64,000 bases of DNA from Lethocerus indicus (GCA_019843655.1 JACDQD010000001.1:45167659-45231658); one strand, 5' to 3'; counted from the first letter of the stretch, positions 28,608 to 39,648 are shown. Numbers and translations: made by a program. The notes: generated from the letters alone by a model not told the origin.

Positions 28608-28830
28608 CTTCTTGCCCATTAAACATTTATATTGATGATTGGCAGGTATGCAAATTGGGAATAGAAGGAGTCTTAACCAACCATATTACTTGACTGATTC
28701 AAACAATGAGAATTATGTACTACTGAATCCTACTTTGGAACTTAGCCCTACGACTGGTACAAATACACACCATCGTTTCAGATATAGTGCGGGTCATCGT
28801 CGTAGTATGGCTACGGAGTTTAATCAATAA
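17551..28830 (+). CDS. Nup210: Nuclear pore membrane glycoprotein 210 (gp210/NUP210), 21 exons, complete
   Basis: This single-pass integral protein of the nuclear pore membrane forms a lumenal ring and anchors the pore. Exons: 17551-17711, 18066-18337, 18734-18933, 19101-19241, 19454-19770, 19939-20217, 20321-21758, 21867-22175, 22289-22457, 22688-22968, 23528-23755, 24279-24506, 24819-25001, 25088-25237, 25419-25631, 25774-26023, 26559-26788, 27393-27560, 27910-28075, 28410-28448, 28646-28830. All junctions are GT-AG and the phases close to 5607 bases, giving 1868 aa, the usual gp210 length. It opens with a signal peptide (residues 1-22) followed by KINLPRVLLPVF. Family-typical stretches are TTRTLYMEEPP, GGPQPWF, a BIG2-like segment at about 1040-1110 (GGPLPDPGLQFKIG) and DLCANYPP. 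One membrane helix lies near 1775-1800 (ISMVFLFTAV), with a Ser/Thr/Asn-rich tail of about 65 residues facing the pore. Exon 7 (1438 bases) is unusually large. The body is CpG-poor. Identity is near certain; individual splice sites are by eye. Confidence 0.96.
25334..25375 (+). repeat. 42-bp perfect inverted repeat, left arm (gp210 intron 14)
   Basis: Begins CTGTATTTATTTACCACGCA and ends CTGATGCTGCTATGC. It is the exact reverse complement of 27259-27300. The arms bracket gp210 exons 15-17. Confidence 0.9.
25710..25748. repeat. (TA)n microsatellite in gp210 intron 15
   Basis: About 39 bases of TA dinucleotide lie about 25 bases upstream of the exon 16 acceptor. Confidence 0.95.
26807..27170 (+). 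mobile_element. Truncated inverted-repeat element in gp210 intron 17, with ~3.5 tandem monomers
   Basis: Begins GTAGATTT and TCTCCTCTCGCTGG like the left arm of copies A and B, then loses most of the arm. From about 26925 it carries about 3.5 direct repeats of a 70-bp monomer (GTGCCCCCTGAGGGTGGTG, TGTACTTAATTAAAGTTCAT, GGGTGCACTTGCACC). No right arm is visible. It starts 18 bases after the exon 17 splice junction at 26788, so it sits almost on the donor. Confidence 0.8.
27259..27300 (-). repeat. 42-bp perfect inverted repeat, right arm (gp210 intron 17)
   Basis: Begins GCATAGCAGCATCAGGCACA and ends GGTAAATAAATACAG. It is the exact reverse complement of 25334-25375, about 1.9 kb away. Confidence 0.9.
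28537..28604. repeat. (GT)n(AT)n microsatellite in the last gp210 intron
   Basis: A short GTGTGTATGT is followed by about 53 bases of AT, ending about 40 bases before the final exon acceptor at 28645. Confidence 0.95.
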
Positions 28831-28831
28831 A
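28826..28831 (+). terminator. Candidate polyadenylation signal overlapping the gp210 stop codon
   Basis: The last codons are CAA TAA followed by AAG, so AATAAA spans the stop codon (28828-28830). Further AT-rich candidates follow, and the true cleavage site is not determinable by eye. Confidence 0.3.
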
Positions 28832-29095
28832 AGTAACAGTTTATATTTTTTTAATGTAAATATTGTAAATATGTTTTAATACAAAAAAATTCTGTACTTA
28901 TTATTCTTTTTAATTGTAATTAAAGAAGTAAAGTATCTAGTCTTAAATCTGCATTTATTCTTAAAATTAAATAATAAGGAATATTTATTCTTTATTTAGT
29001 ACAAATTAAATTACATTCAACCTTTTGGACACATCGAATCATAGATTTAACATTTACTGGAATTATGAAGAAAATGTGAAAAAAAGGTCTGTTGG

Positions 29096-29126
<31 letters not shown>

Positions 29127-31223
29127 CATAATCAATTTTTTTGTAATGTTTGTTTCTTTGTACTGTTTTACATTTCCATTGTCATCAGTAATTTTTTCCA
29201 ATTCTCAGGTTCATATATTCATGAAAAATAATTATTTATTTTATTTTGCATAAGGATAATTATTTAGTTAATTAATGTCTTTTATTGAACTTTTGGTCTT
29301 CTATGATTTTTTGAAATAATAAATACATTAATATATTTTCTTATAGTTTTTGGATGCTAATTGGGACCATAGAATAATCTTCGAAGTTATTAAGAGTAGA
29401 AACGATCTCTTGATGGTTCCACTAAAATATTCCAGTGTAGAATATTAAATGACAATAGTAATTCCATTACTGTGGGAAGAAGAAATTAATTGAATGAATT
29501 CATAATTATTTGGGTGGCTAAGACCATTTATATGGTTTTTGAATCTAAATTTAACTTGTATGTACTTTATTAGCCAGTGTATGAATTTTTTATTACATAG
29601 TGTGCACACACACCACATCCAAATGGTGAAATCTTGAGTATAAAAACTATTTATATTTCCAATTAATTTAAAAACTGAAACTGCATCAACTTCAGTTTCC
29701 ATATACTAATGATTCTGAGCAATGTTAGTAGTTCTGAGGACATAAATCTACAGATAATTGGAACCATGTATTTATTTTCTTCAAATAATTATTTACAATA
29801 TTCAGAAACCTATATAATATACAGAAACTTGCATAATTTAACATACATTATTACAAAGAAAAAGGCTATAGTTATAAATGAGATTTCTGTGAATTCACTC
29901 TTTGAAAAGTTTTTGACTATAATTAACATATACGTAAATATTATGATAAATGTTATAGAGAGTGTGATAGTTCTTTAAATATATGTTATGTCTAATACCA
30001 TTTAATGTTATTTATTATTATTTGACACTATTTATGTTGCTTGCTGACCAGTTTTGTGAAAGTTGTTAGATTTCTAATGACAATGTTGACACTATTGTTA
30101 CATTTTTGTGATGTTTCTTTTTTTATTGTAATAGCAACTATTTCTAGATTGCATTTTGTTTGTTGTAACTAATTGTTTATAAATAATTCACTTTATTTTA
30201 TATTGTTAAAAATATGTTGACTATTAATCATTTTTTTGTATAAATTGATTCAGATGAATTTGATCAAATTGTTAGCCTACTACAATAAAAAGTAGGATGT
30301 AGTTATGATAATGAATGAAGGTGTGAATACATTTTTTATTCAGTCTATACCAACAAAGAAGTATATAATTATCAGTTATAAATATATAACTGACATTCAC
30401 TATGGAACCTGATGTGTTAAAAGATATATAACTGAAGTAATAAGGTGGTGCATAAATGTTAGTTTTCAGTATTTACTTTATATATCTTAATTTGTAGAAA
30501 AATTATCTGTATGACACTTGAATGTGATTAAAAAATGATACAGGATTGTGAATCCCTAGATTACAGTATTTTGAAAAATATGAATTTTACAAATTTTAAT
30601 AAAATAAAGTTTTACTAATTTTTTGAATTCTTCTGGACCTTTCAATTGATTATTCTTGCAATAATTCCAGTTATCAGAAATTGTTCCTATTTTTCCGATT
30701 TAATTAATGCTGATATTTTGTTCATTGTTTATATTAGTATTTAACTTATTAATATTTGTAATTTTAAAAAGTAAGGGCATGAAAAACGTTCAAAATTGAT
30801 GTTTCAAAATACATACCAAATACTGAATTCTAATAAGTCAATTTAATAAAGTAGAAATGAAATTTAAAAAAAATTATAAACATCGCGTAGATATATTTTA
30901 AGGGAAGAAACTTATTTTTTATCTAATCTGCACAACAATTTTGTTCCTAATACTGCACTAAGAATTTCCAATTGTAGTAATTTTTGATTTCCTTGGAACA
31001 TTTAAACATTAAACACTTAATACATAAATGGTTTCAACATCCAATGTTATTTGATATATAATTAAAAAGAGGATGATATAATTGATAATTATATTGATTC
31101 TACAGCAGACATTTATGTGTAATTAATTATTTAATACTGCATAAACAAATTTTTGCTTCACAACTCAACAAACCTGAAAGCTTCACAGAAATTGAATTTC
31201 TTGCCCATGCTGTGACTGAACTA
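28832..31223. other. AT-rich, CpG-poor spacer between convergent genes
   Basis: About 2.4 kb between the gp210 stop and the phosphohydrolase stop. It is very AT-rich and contains a TA microsatellite (about 29103-29127). The open frames here are short and low-complexity. It probably includes gp210 3' UTR sequence. No exon was recognised. Confidence 0.6.
29103..29127. repeat. (TA)n microsatellite
   Basis: About 25 bases of TA dinucleotide in the spacer downstream of gp210. Confidence 0.93.
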
Positions 31224-31229
31224 TTTATT
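31224..31229 (-). terminator. Candidate polyadenylation signal overlapping the phosphohydrolase stop codon
   Basis: On the minus strand the end reads CAA TAA ATAG, so AATAAA contains the stop codon, the same arrangement as at the gp210 stop. Use of this signal is inferred. Confidence 0.3.
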
Positions 31230-32732
31230 GTAAACTATTAATTTCTTTTTGTATGTTTTGTCTGGCCCGTTGTTCAAACCTATCACGAAACACCCTTGTG
31301 GCAAAGATATTCGGAATTTGCAAGAAATTTTGAAGTACCTGTAAAGAAAGCAACATCGAACTGATTATTCTTGATATATTGAAATAATATTCACAAACAT
31401 TTATTTTGTTATAAACTGTTTTCCTTTACTTTAATTTTGCTCTATCCAGTAAATTAAATTAAAGTACTAAGAGAGTTGTATTGTAATATTTCAGTAATAA
31501 TAATAGAACTCGACATTTTGGAAATCAGATAATGGCTTTAATGCACATGATAACAATGTAATCCATTATAAATATATGAATTGATCTAACATAATAAAAA
31601 AAGAAAATTTGAAGATATTTACAGATAAAAACAAATACACTTATAACTGCAGCAATGGCATAACTTGCATGTTTTAATGAATATTTTAAAAAATGTTCAT
31701 ATAAAATGTCACTATATGTGCAATGTAATTGTTGCAGCAAATTAATAATACCATTCAGAAGTATTAATTAATTTATTATGATTTACTGTACTTTTAATCT
31801 GAGGGAGTTGTACAAATGAGGAGGGAGAAAGTGATATTCCTGTTTCACTTTATCTGCATATTCATTGTACTTTTCTGGTGCTGACCCAAGAATAGCTACG
31901 TCCAAATCAAGAAAATAATGTTTGTCTTCAGTTCCGTATATGTCTTTTGTTTTGTGCTCTTCTGTTATATGTGTTCCAGAACATTTCAACAATTCAATTA
32001 CATCCACATATAATACTGATTCCTGTAACATAAGGAGTTTATCCTTTATCTAAAAACTTCTAGGCACATTTGTTTTACTTAATAGTTATTCTGATTAGAA
32101 AAAAATCCAAGTGAAATCGAAATGAATATTATAGTATATAATACTATAACAATGAAATCATTTTAATATCCGAATTTCACTATTTTTTATTCCTAGCATA
32201 TGCCATACATACAAGTTGCTTAGAAATGAAACGGGAAATATTAATGTTATTGTGATGCTCTATTAGTGGGTAGAAATTAACCTAATTTCAAAAAATAAAA
32301 CAGATAATGGTAAAAGTAAACATGAACATTGTTTGACACACAAAACAAGAAGTACTTACTGAGTCAATTCCACAATCATTGGCAAATGCCTTAAATTGCT
32401 CTATATTTTTCTCGAAGTTTTCCATCGATTTCGGGTCATATTCCAAACTAAAACAAAAAAAAAATAAAAAAACAAATAAAATAACTATAATTTACATACT
32501 GGCTGTATGGTAGTACAATTGAGACTTACTAGTTGAAGAACAGAGCTAATTGCAAGGCCTTTGGATTTTTAATAAGATCTCTAATCGATTCATACAGTAT
32601 GTATTTGCCCTCAGTATGGTTGAGATCGTGATATATCCTGTCTTTGCCGCCGTACTTCTCGAGTACCAACGTCCACCACTCGAACTTCTTCTCGTTCAAA
32701 TCTTCGGTCAACCGGAACCAAACGTCTTCCAT
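31225..32732 (-). CDS. Predicted metal-dependent HD-superfamily phosphohydrolase (COG4339-like), 4 exons
   Basis: Exons in coding order: 32732-32530, 32447-32360, 32022-31792, 31338-31225. Phases close to 636 bases (211 aa). The protein follows the layout of the small predicted HD phosphohydrolases. It has an N-terminal [11 protein letters not shown] segment, YHDLNH (34-39, metal-site-like), FFNYLEYDP (65-73), [11 protein letters not shown] (134-144) and a C-terminal [17 protein letters not shown]...[10 protein letters not shown] segment. Bacterial relatives carry a His-Asp in the FF-HD-xxYDP position; here Asn67-Tyr68 replace it, while YHDLNH and the FLD-D segment remain. Substrate is unknown even for the family. 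It is expected to be cytosolic, with no signal peptide or membrane segment. It is divergent from TM2D1 across about 700 bases and convergent with gp210. The start is the only in-frame ATG of exon 1. Confidence 0.88.
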
Positions 32733-33437
32733 CCTGTAATCAAGTACAGGGATAACGTATTGTATTCACTGAACGGCTGCTAACGTTCCCTTATAGCATA
32801 TCTTTAAACTATGAAAGTTTCAGGCGTTCTACTCGCGATTTATTTCCTTCCAAGAGTCGAGCTCAAATAATCAATAGACATTTCGTATTGCCCGGTGCCG
32901 CGATACCCGTGGCTTTGATCAAACCCAACCTATAAAAAAATCTATTCACTCAAATATTTCTAAACTAAATCGACGTTATTATTTATTTTTCTTGGACTAA
33001 ATTAGTGTTAAAACCACAATTCTGACTCGGTCATTCTAATATAATTTAAAGACATTTTGTATAGTAAATACACAGATTTGTTCCATTCAGTTATTTTCCC
33101 AAACTTTTGATTTACTTAAACATTATTTTTATTAATAAAGCTCAGATTATTGTAATAGAAATTTTAACTCGACAAACAAACTTACTTTTTTGATTAATGC
33201 TGCTATTGCCTCCATGAATATATAATAGCGAATAAGTATGAAATTGGTTTTAAAAGTATTTTTGAAATTCTGTGTGATTCTCACAATATTCAGAAATTCG
33301 AGTTTAAAAATATTCTAATAGACTTTTAAAGCCATAAATATTTCTTATGTTGGTAGTTCCACAGTGTTTACTTCAAATGTCGGTCGGGTTATAGTTGTCA
33401 AAAGTTGTTTCCATTTCCGCGTCTGATATGTCTAAAG
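32733..33437. promoter_or_regulatory. Shared divergent promoter region
   Basis: This 705-base interval separates the start codons of the minus-strand phosphohydrolase gene and the plus-strand TM2D1 gene. No TATA box with proper spacing was seen for either. It should contain both transcription starts and 5' UTRs. Two CpG-containing patches (32820-32920 and 33380-33425) lie next to the two start codons, as expected for unmethylated promoter edges. Bidirectionality is inferred from gene orientation. Confidence 0.5.
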
Positions 33438-34347
33438 ATGTTGCTGGAAATTCTCTTTTTCAGTGTTTTTCTTATGGCAGCAGTTGGCTCACAGAACACT
33501 TATAAGATTGACTGTTCGACGTTGAAGATGGGCCAATACCTGTGTCCTGATCCAGATTATGAACTGATAGATCCCAAAACGCAACAGCCCTGGGGTTGTA
33601 CCAAGGAAAATAAAGCAAAAGGTGATATTTTGATTTATACTAATCTCTACTCAGAGCTGTTAAACTGCCTTGAACACTATTATTCTGTAATGTACATAGT
33701 TTACTTTTCTTCGCTGTTTCAGTTTTATTTTTAGTAACTGGTGCTTTCTATTTGTTGAACTACATTGCCTTGTGTATGCTCAGTCAAATCTTGAAAGAAT
33801 AGTAATTTTAGGGCCAATCTGTGTCAATTTCTTGTCCTTGAAGAGAACGTCACCGTAAAATATCGCCAAAGCCGTATAATTTGTTATTAATTCGTTACAA
33901 TACTGTTTCAGTAATATGCAAGGCAGCCGACGGCATAATTTGTGAGGAGTCTAAGAATACAACTTTCAAGAAAGAGATTCCATGCAAGTGGACGTAAGGG
34001 ATAATTTAAAAAAAACGGTTCTCCAGTTATTTATTCGGGGCCCCGTATAACTAATGTAAACTTTGTTCAGGAATGGCTACTCTTTTGAAACAACACTGCT
34101 GCTCTCAATTTTCCTCGGGATGTTCGGTGCAGACAGGTTCTATCTGGGCTACCCGGCAATAGGCCTTCTGAAATTTTGCACACTCGGTTTTATGTTTCTT
34201 GGCCAGCTGATAGACGTGATACTCATCGCGACGCAGGTTGTCGGCCCTGCAGACGGCTCACATTACGTCATACCGTTCTACGGAGCCGGTATAAATATTA
34301 TTACCAGCAACAACAAAACCTACAGACTACCACAGGAAGATTGGTGA
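33438..34347 (+). CDS. TM2D1: TM2 domain-containing protein 1 (TM2D1; fly amaretto-type), 3 exons
   Basis: Exons 33438-33621, 33912-33993 and 34071-34347 give 543 bases (180 aa). The ATG at 33438 begins a signal peptide (MLLEILFFSVFLMAAVGS). A Cys-containing extracellular part follows (GQYLCPDPDY, WGCTKENK, ICKAADGIICEES, IPCKW), then two membrane helices separated by a short loop with the Asp-Arg-Phe motif at 110-112 (GADRFYLGYPAIGLLKFC). VGPADGSHYVIPFYG and a KTYRLPQ-type tail are characteristic of TM2D1 rather than TM2D2 or TM2D3. In Drosophila the three TM2D homologues act at the membrane in a Notch/gamma-secretase-related pathway. Human TM2D1 is about 207 aa. Divergent neighbour: the predicted phosphohydrolase gene. 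Confidence 0.94.
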
Positions 34348-34478
34348 TCAAGGTACTGGTGATATTGTTTATTTTTTTTACAGCATTTCGTTATGCCCCG
34401 TTCTATTCCTAGAGGGCAGATTTAATTTCAATATATTAATAATTTCAAAAGGTTCTAACCTATTTATATTTTTCCATC

Positions 34479-34484
34479 AATAAA
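34479..34484 (+). terminator. Polyadenylation signal of TM2D1
   Basis: CATCAATAAAAAG gives an AATAAA about 130 bases after the stop codon, a normal 3' UTR length. Confidence 0.5.
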
Positions 34485-34524
34485 AAGAATATTTTTGCAG
34501 CATTCTTGTATTTATGTTTTTAGT

Positions 34525-34590
<66 letters not shown>
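34525..34590. repeat. (TA)n microsatellite downstream of TM2D1
   Basis: About 55-60 bases of TA dinucleotide ending TATGTATGTATG. Confidence 0.96.
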
Positions 34591-34594
<4 letters not shown>

Positions 34595-35894
34595 ACTTAG
34601 GACTATATTTTAGTATTACAAACATAATAATTGTCATTATTCATAATAAAAAAGAAAAGTCGAAAGTTGCTTATACCAGACCGGGGAGGATTATACTGGG
34701 GATTACGTGAACACCTATTGTAAGAACTGTAGGAAAATTATCTGGCGCAATGTTAGTTAATTATAGTTATAGATCTACATCTAGATTATCCACCACTGAC
34801 AAAGCAAAGATATGGTTGTATTATTAAAATTTGAATTCATATGTTTGGCTAATTATGATTATAAGACATGATTAGAGTATTAAGGAAGATATATTGTGGC
34901 TGTAATAGATCAGTGATTTATATTTATTCATTATAGTAATTTTTCAACCAAAGAAATACATTTATTAAATACATCAGAGTTGGAAAGCTGGTGTATTTTA
35001 TTATTGTTGATGCTGGTTTTAAAAGTTGCTAATTTGTTGCCTCAACAACTTGTGCTTTAGAGTAAATAAGTACATATGTAATTATATATTTTGTGGCATT
35101 AATATTTCACTAGAAGTGAAATAGATTAAAATGATTTAATTATACATTGTTTATAAATTAGTAATCAAACTGCAAGTATTTATTTTTTCTCTAAATGATT
35201 TTAGAAGCTACCAGTGAAGCCTGTCTGATACTGCCACCTAGCGGCAAGCATCCAAACTATCCGAATATATTCCTTGAAAATGTCGTTTAAATATTATAAA
35301 TTCAAAATACTATACTGTCCTAATAAAATGAGTACAAAATTATAAGACACACTAACTTAATAATGAACATAAGAGAGCTTTTTCTGGCCACTTTTCAGAA
35401 ATGAAATAGGATACAATCTAGGGATTAAAAGGAAAGCATTCAATCTATCCATGAAATTAAATTGTGTAAACTTGAGCTAATTCAATTGATGTTAGTCGCG
35501 TTTTATATTTTAAGATTACTGCTGTTTCATAGAAGAATAACATCTTATAGAGTGAATAGTATCTCATAGATTTATGTTACAGAAAGATTTGTTTTATTCA
35601 TTCCATTCTATTCAGTCATTCGCAGAAGACCAAACGTTTATGAGAATAAATCCCAAATAAAATGGAAGCTACCGTAAACACCTTAGTACTTTAAATGTCA
35701 ATGGTTGCATAAGCAGGGTGTAGTTAATGCGTGGTGTCCCTAAGGAGAAAGGTGGGTTTCTCATCTTGAGAATAAGAGAGAAATGCGCGTAAATCATCAA
35801 AGGATAATATATTGAGGCACCTTGACCCCGGGAGAAAATGCAAAGGAAAACCTCTTACAAAAACTAAAAAAACACCAGGAATGGTTTTTTAAAT
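34591..35894. other. AT-rich spacer, no gene recognised
   Basis: About 1.3 kb between the TM2D1 3' end and the polyadenylation signal of the minus-strand secreted-protein gene. No coding exon on either strand. A GCCACCTAGCGGC palindrome-like block lies near 35236. Confidence 0.6.
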
Positions 35895-35900
35895 TTTATT
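35895..35900 (-). terminator. Polyadenylation signal of the secreted Pro/His-rich protein gene
   Basis: Minus-strand AATAAA begins 21 bases beyond the stop codon at 35921, implying a very short 3' UTR. Confidence 0.5.
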
Positions 35901-35920
35901 TTTCGTCAACATCATAAAGT

Positions 35921-37073
35921 TTAGATTATGGGGAAAGGAGGGGGAGAACTCTTATCGCGTTTGTTGTTTGATCCGCCGACGGGGAGCGGTGGTGGCGGTA
36001 CGTCGGGTATCCTCGGGTCGGAGGGCCTGTTGTTCTTCACTCGGTCCATGTCCGGGAGCTCGTCCGGGAGCCCCCTGTATAGGGGCAGCTGTTGCTCGGC
36101 TTGGGGTTGTTGGGGCCGTATCGGAGACTGGTGGTGGTGGTGGTGTCCCTCCTCCGGGTTGGGATACGGCTCCAGGTAGAGGTGGGCAGGGCTGATGACC
36201 GGCGAGACGGCCGGGTACGCCTGGCTGGGAAGCAGCCGCTCGTCCGAGGTGATCAGCGCGTTGTACACCCTGGGCACTCTCAGCAGCCCGCCTTCGCACA
36301 CCCACCCCAGCCCCAACAGCGTCGCTACCGCATATATCTAGAAAACCGAGCTTTTCCTTACGACTCTCGATATTATCACTAACTGGGATTACTTAATATC
36401 CGCGGAAGAGCTTCCCGGTTCCGGAAGTGAGCTCAATTCGAACGGCTGGGTGAGAGGAATTTCCGGGTGGGAGTGAGGTGGGTCGGGGCCACAGTCCCGT
36501 CGATCCGCTTTCTAATCGAGCATTTAAAATGTACCGATGATACATAAATGATGCGGTTATTTATACATTCCACTACATTCGGATAGTATTACATTGCAGA
36601 TATTTAGGAGACCTACAGTACTGTAAGGAAAGACATACGGCTTATGAAATCTTCACCGTCGCTTTAGGACAAACAAAGGATAATGAGAATTTGGAACGGG
36701 TTTTAAGCAGCTCGAAGACCTCGATTTTCTTACGTTGTCCGGCCGTAACGAGGTCGAAAGGAGTACACGGACCGATGAAGTTCGAGTTGTAATAAATCCA
36801 ACCACGGTACGGACGGCTTTCGGGCGTAGGATTCCGGTGGGCCTTTACAACCTGGCGGACGTTGAGAAAGACCCGTATTTTTTACTGGTCGGTATGAAAT
36901 TTAAAAGGCGAAAAATTGAGGGACACGCAGGGGGTTGGAGTGTCCCGAGGGATTTCTTGGGGGTGGGACGTCGGAATTTGAGAAATCTCGAAACTGAAGC
37001 CAACCTTTAGGGCCATAGCGAACAAAAAAATAAGGAGTAAAGAGGAGAAAAGAGCGAAACGACTTACGTGCAT
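35921..37073 (-). CDS. Small secreted Pro/His-rich protein of unknown function, 2 coding exons
   Basis: The long exon is 36337-35921 (417 bases, acceptor TTTTCTAG). Its opening IYAVATLLGLGWVCEGG is a signal-peptide core lacking a start. A minus-strand ATGCAC followed at once by GTAAGT at 37073-37068 supplies Met-His in the same phase, giving 140 aa. The mature part has RVPRVYNAL, SQAYPAVSPVISPAHLYLEP, a run of five His, many Gln/Pro, and a PPPPLP stretch near a charged NNKRDKSS tail. No cuticular RR motif, Cys pattern or enzyme motif is visible. The gene is in CpG-rich DNA, unlike its AT-rich neighbours, and has a polyadenylation signal 21 bases after the stop. Function unrecognised; a structural or cuticle-associated role would be a guess. 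Main risk: the two-codon first exon is by inspection only. Confidence 0.6.
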
Positions 37074-38615
37074 GGTCAATGTGGGAGGGCGAGCCTTTCG
37101 AACTGAAGACAGTCACCGGTGTGCGAGGAGGTGTTCATGACTTCGCCCCACCTTCGCGGTTCCGTCAAGGTCGGCCGGTGGGTACCCTTTGTTTCCTCAA
37201 ACAAACAGACCGCGCCCGATTTCTGTACGCCTCCCCCCTGAATCCCCCCTTACTCCCAATAAAAATGAATGGGCGCCAGTTTAATGCGTGCAATGTCGAA
37301 ATGACGGGAGCGAGGTCGTCCAAACGCTCCGACGGTGAGCTGGACTTGTTTCAAACGGAGGTCGGGATGGAAAAACAGGGTTTTGGAAAATGAAATTTGC
37401 GCGTAGTACAACCGTGAAAATAATTCTTCCGTTTCCTCCAGTGTCACTCCTGATCATTGTCTACGTCCGTTGCCGCAGGGGCCGCCTCTGCCACGCTTTT
37501 GCCGTATGGGCCCAGCGACCCCGCGGCCCCTGCTTACAGAACACACCGATATAAAACTATAAACGAGACACATCTCTGGTCCTACTCGGAAGGGTCAGTC
37601 GCTGTGAAAACCTGTCTTCTTCTGATGTGCCGAAAAAACCTAGGTCAAGCCAAACAGAATGGATTGAATACAAATATCTTGCATTACCACAGTATTATAA
37701 TTACAAATTCGGTTTAAGGTATACAAATACTATAAGAAACTTGAATTTATTCTAAACTGTCAAATCTTTATGATAAATGAAAATGAATGTCGATAGATGA
37801 GATTTTTGTTGTTAAATATATTAGTAACTGATTTTTTCCCTTATTCACAGTCCTTGACACAATTCTAGAAGTTATGTTCGAGTGCTTAATTGAATGTAAA
37901 TTTTTATTTCCACTCGAGTATAAAACAGGCAGAATAAGAGGAGTCTGAGACCTTCGTTGTTCTGAGGTCGGTAACCCACAGAGATCTTATAAGGTCACAC
38001 TTGTGCTGGAAGTTTTATAATAATCCACTAATTTTAATCGGAAAATCAAATTCTGACCAATTTTTTAAAAATATTATTTTCAGCGATAAACATCTGTTTA
38101 TTCACCATTTAATTTTCCACAATATAGCCCAGAAGTATAGGTTCCCATCCTTTGGCCTTGATCCAACCGGATGGCATTAAAAAACCGAAAGCATGGCTGA
38201 TGATGGCACCACGAATACAGAATAAGCTGTTTGTCTCCGAATCTTTACTTTAAAAACATGGTTTAGAATTTGGTAATCACCGAGGAATTTATTGAAGAAT
38301 AATTTGTTTTCTTTTCAAAATTCTTATCTTCATATTTAATTCCATATGAAATAAATATTGCCTTCAGTACCTACCATTGGTAAATAACGTAGTAATGAGT
38401 ACTATGTTACTAGTAATAGAAAACAAGAAACGAGCTGAATGCCCATTCCTCGTACGGGTTTATTTAAAAGGAACAGTAAGTCACCAAAATTGTTTATAGT
38501 TCTTCGCGTAAGCCGGGAACACCGCGAGGGTTTGCTCCCAATTACCGTTGTTATTAATATAAAATAATAAATTGTTATTGTCTTACATACATGTAATACA
38601 CGATATATAAAAAAT

Positions 38616-38637
38616 TATATATATATATATATATATA
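38616..38637. repeat. (AT)n microsatellite
   Basis: About 22 bases of AT, followed by a short (TTTA)n run. Confidence 0.9.
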
Positions 38638-38837
38638 TTTATTTATTTATTTATAAAACATTAATTTCGGATAACCAATAATTACTGAGAATAATCCGTA
38701 ATGTTGTTCTCTGTTCTAGTAATTTGCAGTGAAAATTCTACCTGTTAACGGGCGAAACCTATTTTCCTATCAGGAGAACGGAGTGCTACAAGAGATAGAC
38801 GACTTGGTGTACACGGCCCTTTTAGTTCAGCCTGCCA

Positions 38838-38900
38838 CCACTAGATAGCGGCAGCCATAAGTCGGCCGCAAGGTTAAAAGGCTCTCCGCTAGATGGCGGG
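38838..38900 (+). promoter_or_regulatory. Pair of CTCF-core-like sites
   Basis: CCACTAGATAGCGGC (38838-38852) and CCGCTAGATGGCGGG (38886-38900) match the degenerate CTCF core CCASYAGRKGGCRSY at 14 and 13 of 15 positions, in the same orientation. They lie between the CpG-rich secreted-protein locus and the CpG-poor MDH2 gene. Binding is inferred from motif only. Confidence 0.35.
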
Positions 38901-39071
38901 GCCGTACTGTTCTAACGAAAAGAATTCACCAAATTTCATATGGTGCTTTTTGATAAAAATATTTCTCGATCACGATTTCAGAGTGCTCCAAGTTTTGAAC
39001 ATGACTGTAAGAAATAAATGTACTTCTTAATTTATAATTTGAATTTTTAAGCCTTCTTCTTTAAATAAAAG

Positions 39072-39192
39072 TTGGAGCAATACTTCCATAATGTTTTCTT
39101 ATCATTTTAATTTGGAGCAATACTTCCATAATGTTTTCTTATCATTTTAATTTGGAGCAATACTTCCATAATGTTTCCTTATCATTTTAATT
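39072..39192 (+). repeat. 40-bp tandem repeat, three copies
   Basis: Unit TTGGAGCAATACTTCCATAA plus 20 more bases starts at 39072, 39112 and 39152. The third copy has a single T-to-C change (GTTTCC for GTTTTC). Confidence 0.97.
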
Positions 39193-39600
39193 TGATTAAT
39201 ATATATTATATATTTATAGCTATACCAACAATTGAAACCTATCTTCCTAGAACATTGTGTCATTATTTCTAAGTAATAATATTACAGTTATTCCTTGTTA
39301 TCTGGCTCAACTTTCTGGAAAGTCATAATCCCAGTTTTCTTGTAATAAATCTGAAAATCCATTACACAAATTTTCACAGTAAAAATAAAACAAATTAAAT
39401 TAGTAAGGTTGTTGGATTGAGAAAAAAATGTTTTTTTATGCGTATATGTGTATTTATTCGGTGCGTACAAATTAGATACAGACAAAAACAGTGTGAAAAT
39501 AGATTAATAAGAATAATTATGATATTATATTAATTACAATAGCACAGAATAATAAATAACAATGCAGTATTAAAAATATATAATAGATCTATAAAAATGT

Positions 39601-39602
<2 letters not shown>

Positions 39603-39648
<46 letters not shown>
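39603..39648. repeat. (AT)n microsatellite
   Basis: About 46 bases of uninterrupted AT dinucleotide. Confidence 0.97.
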
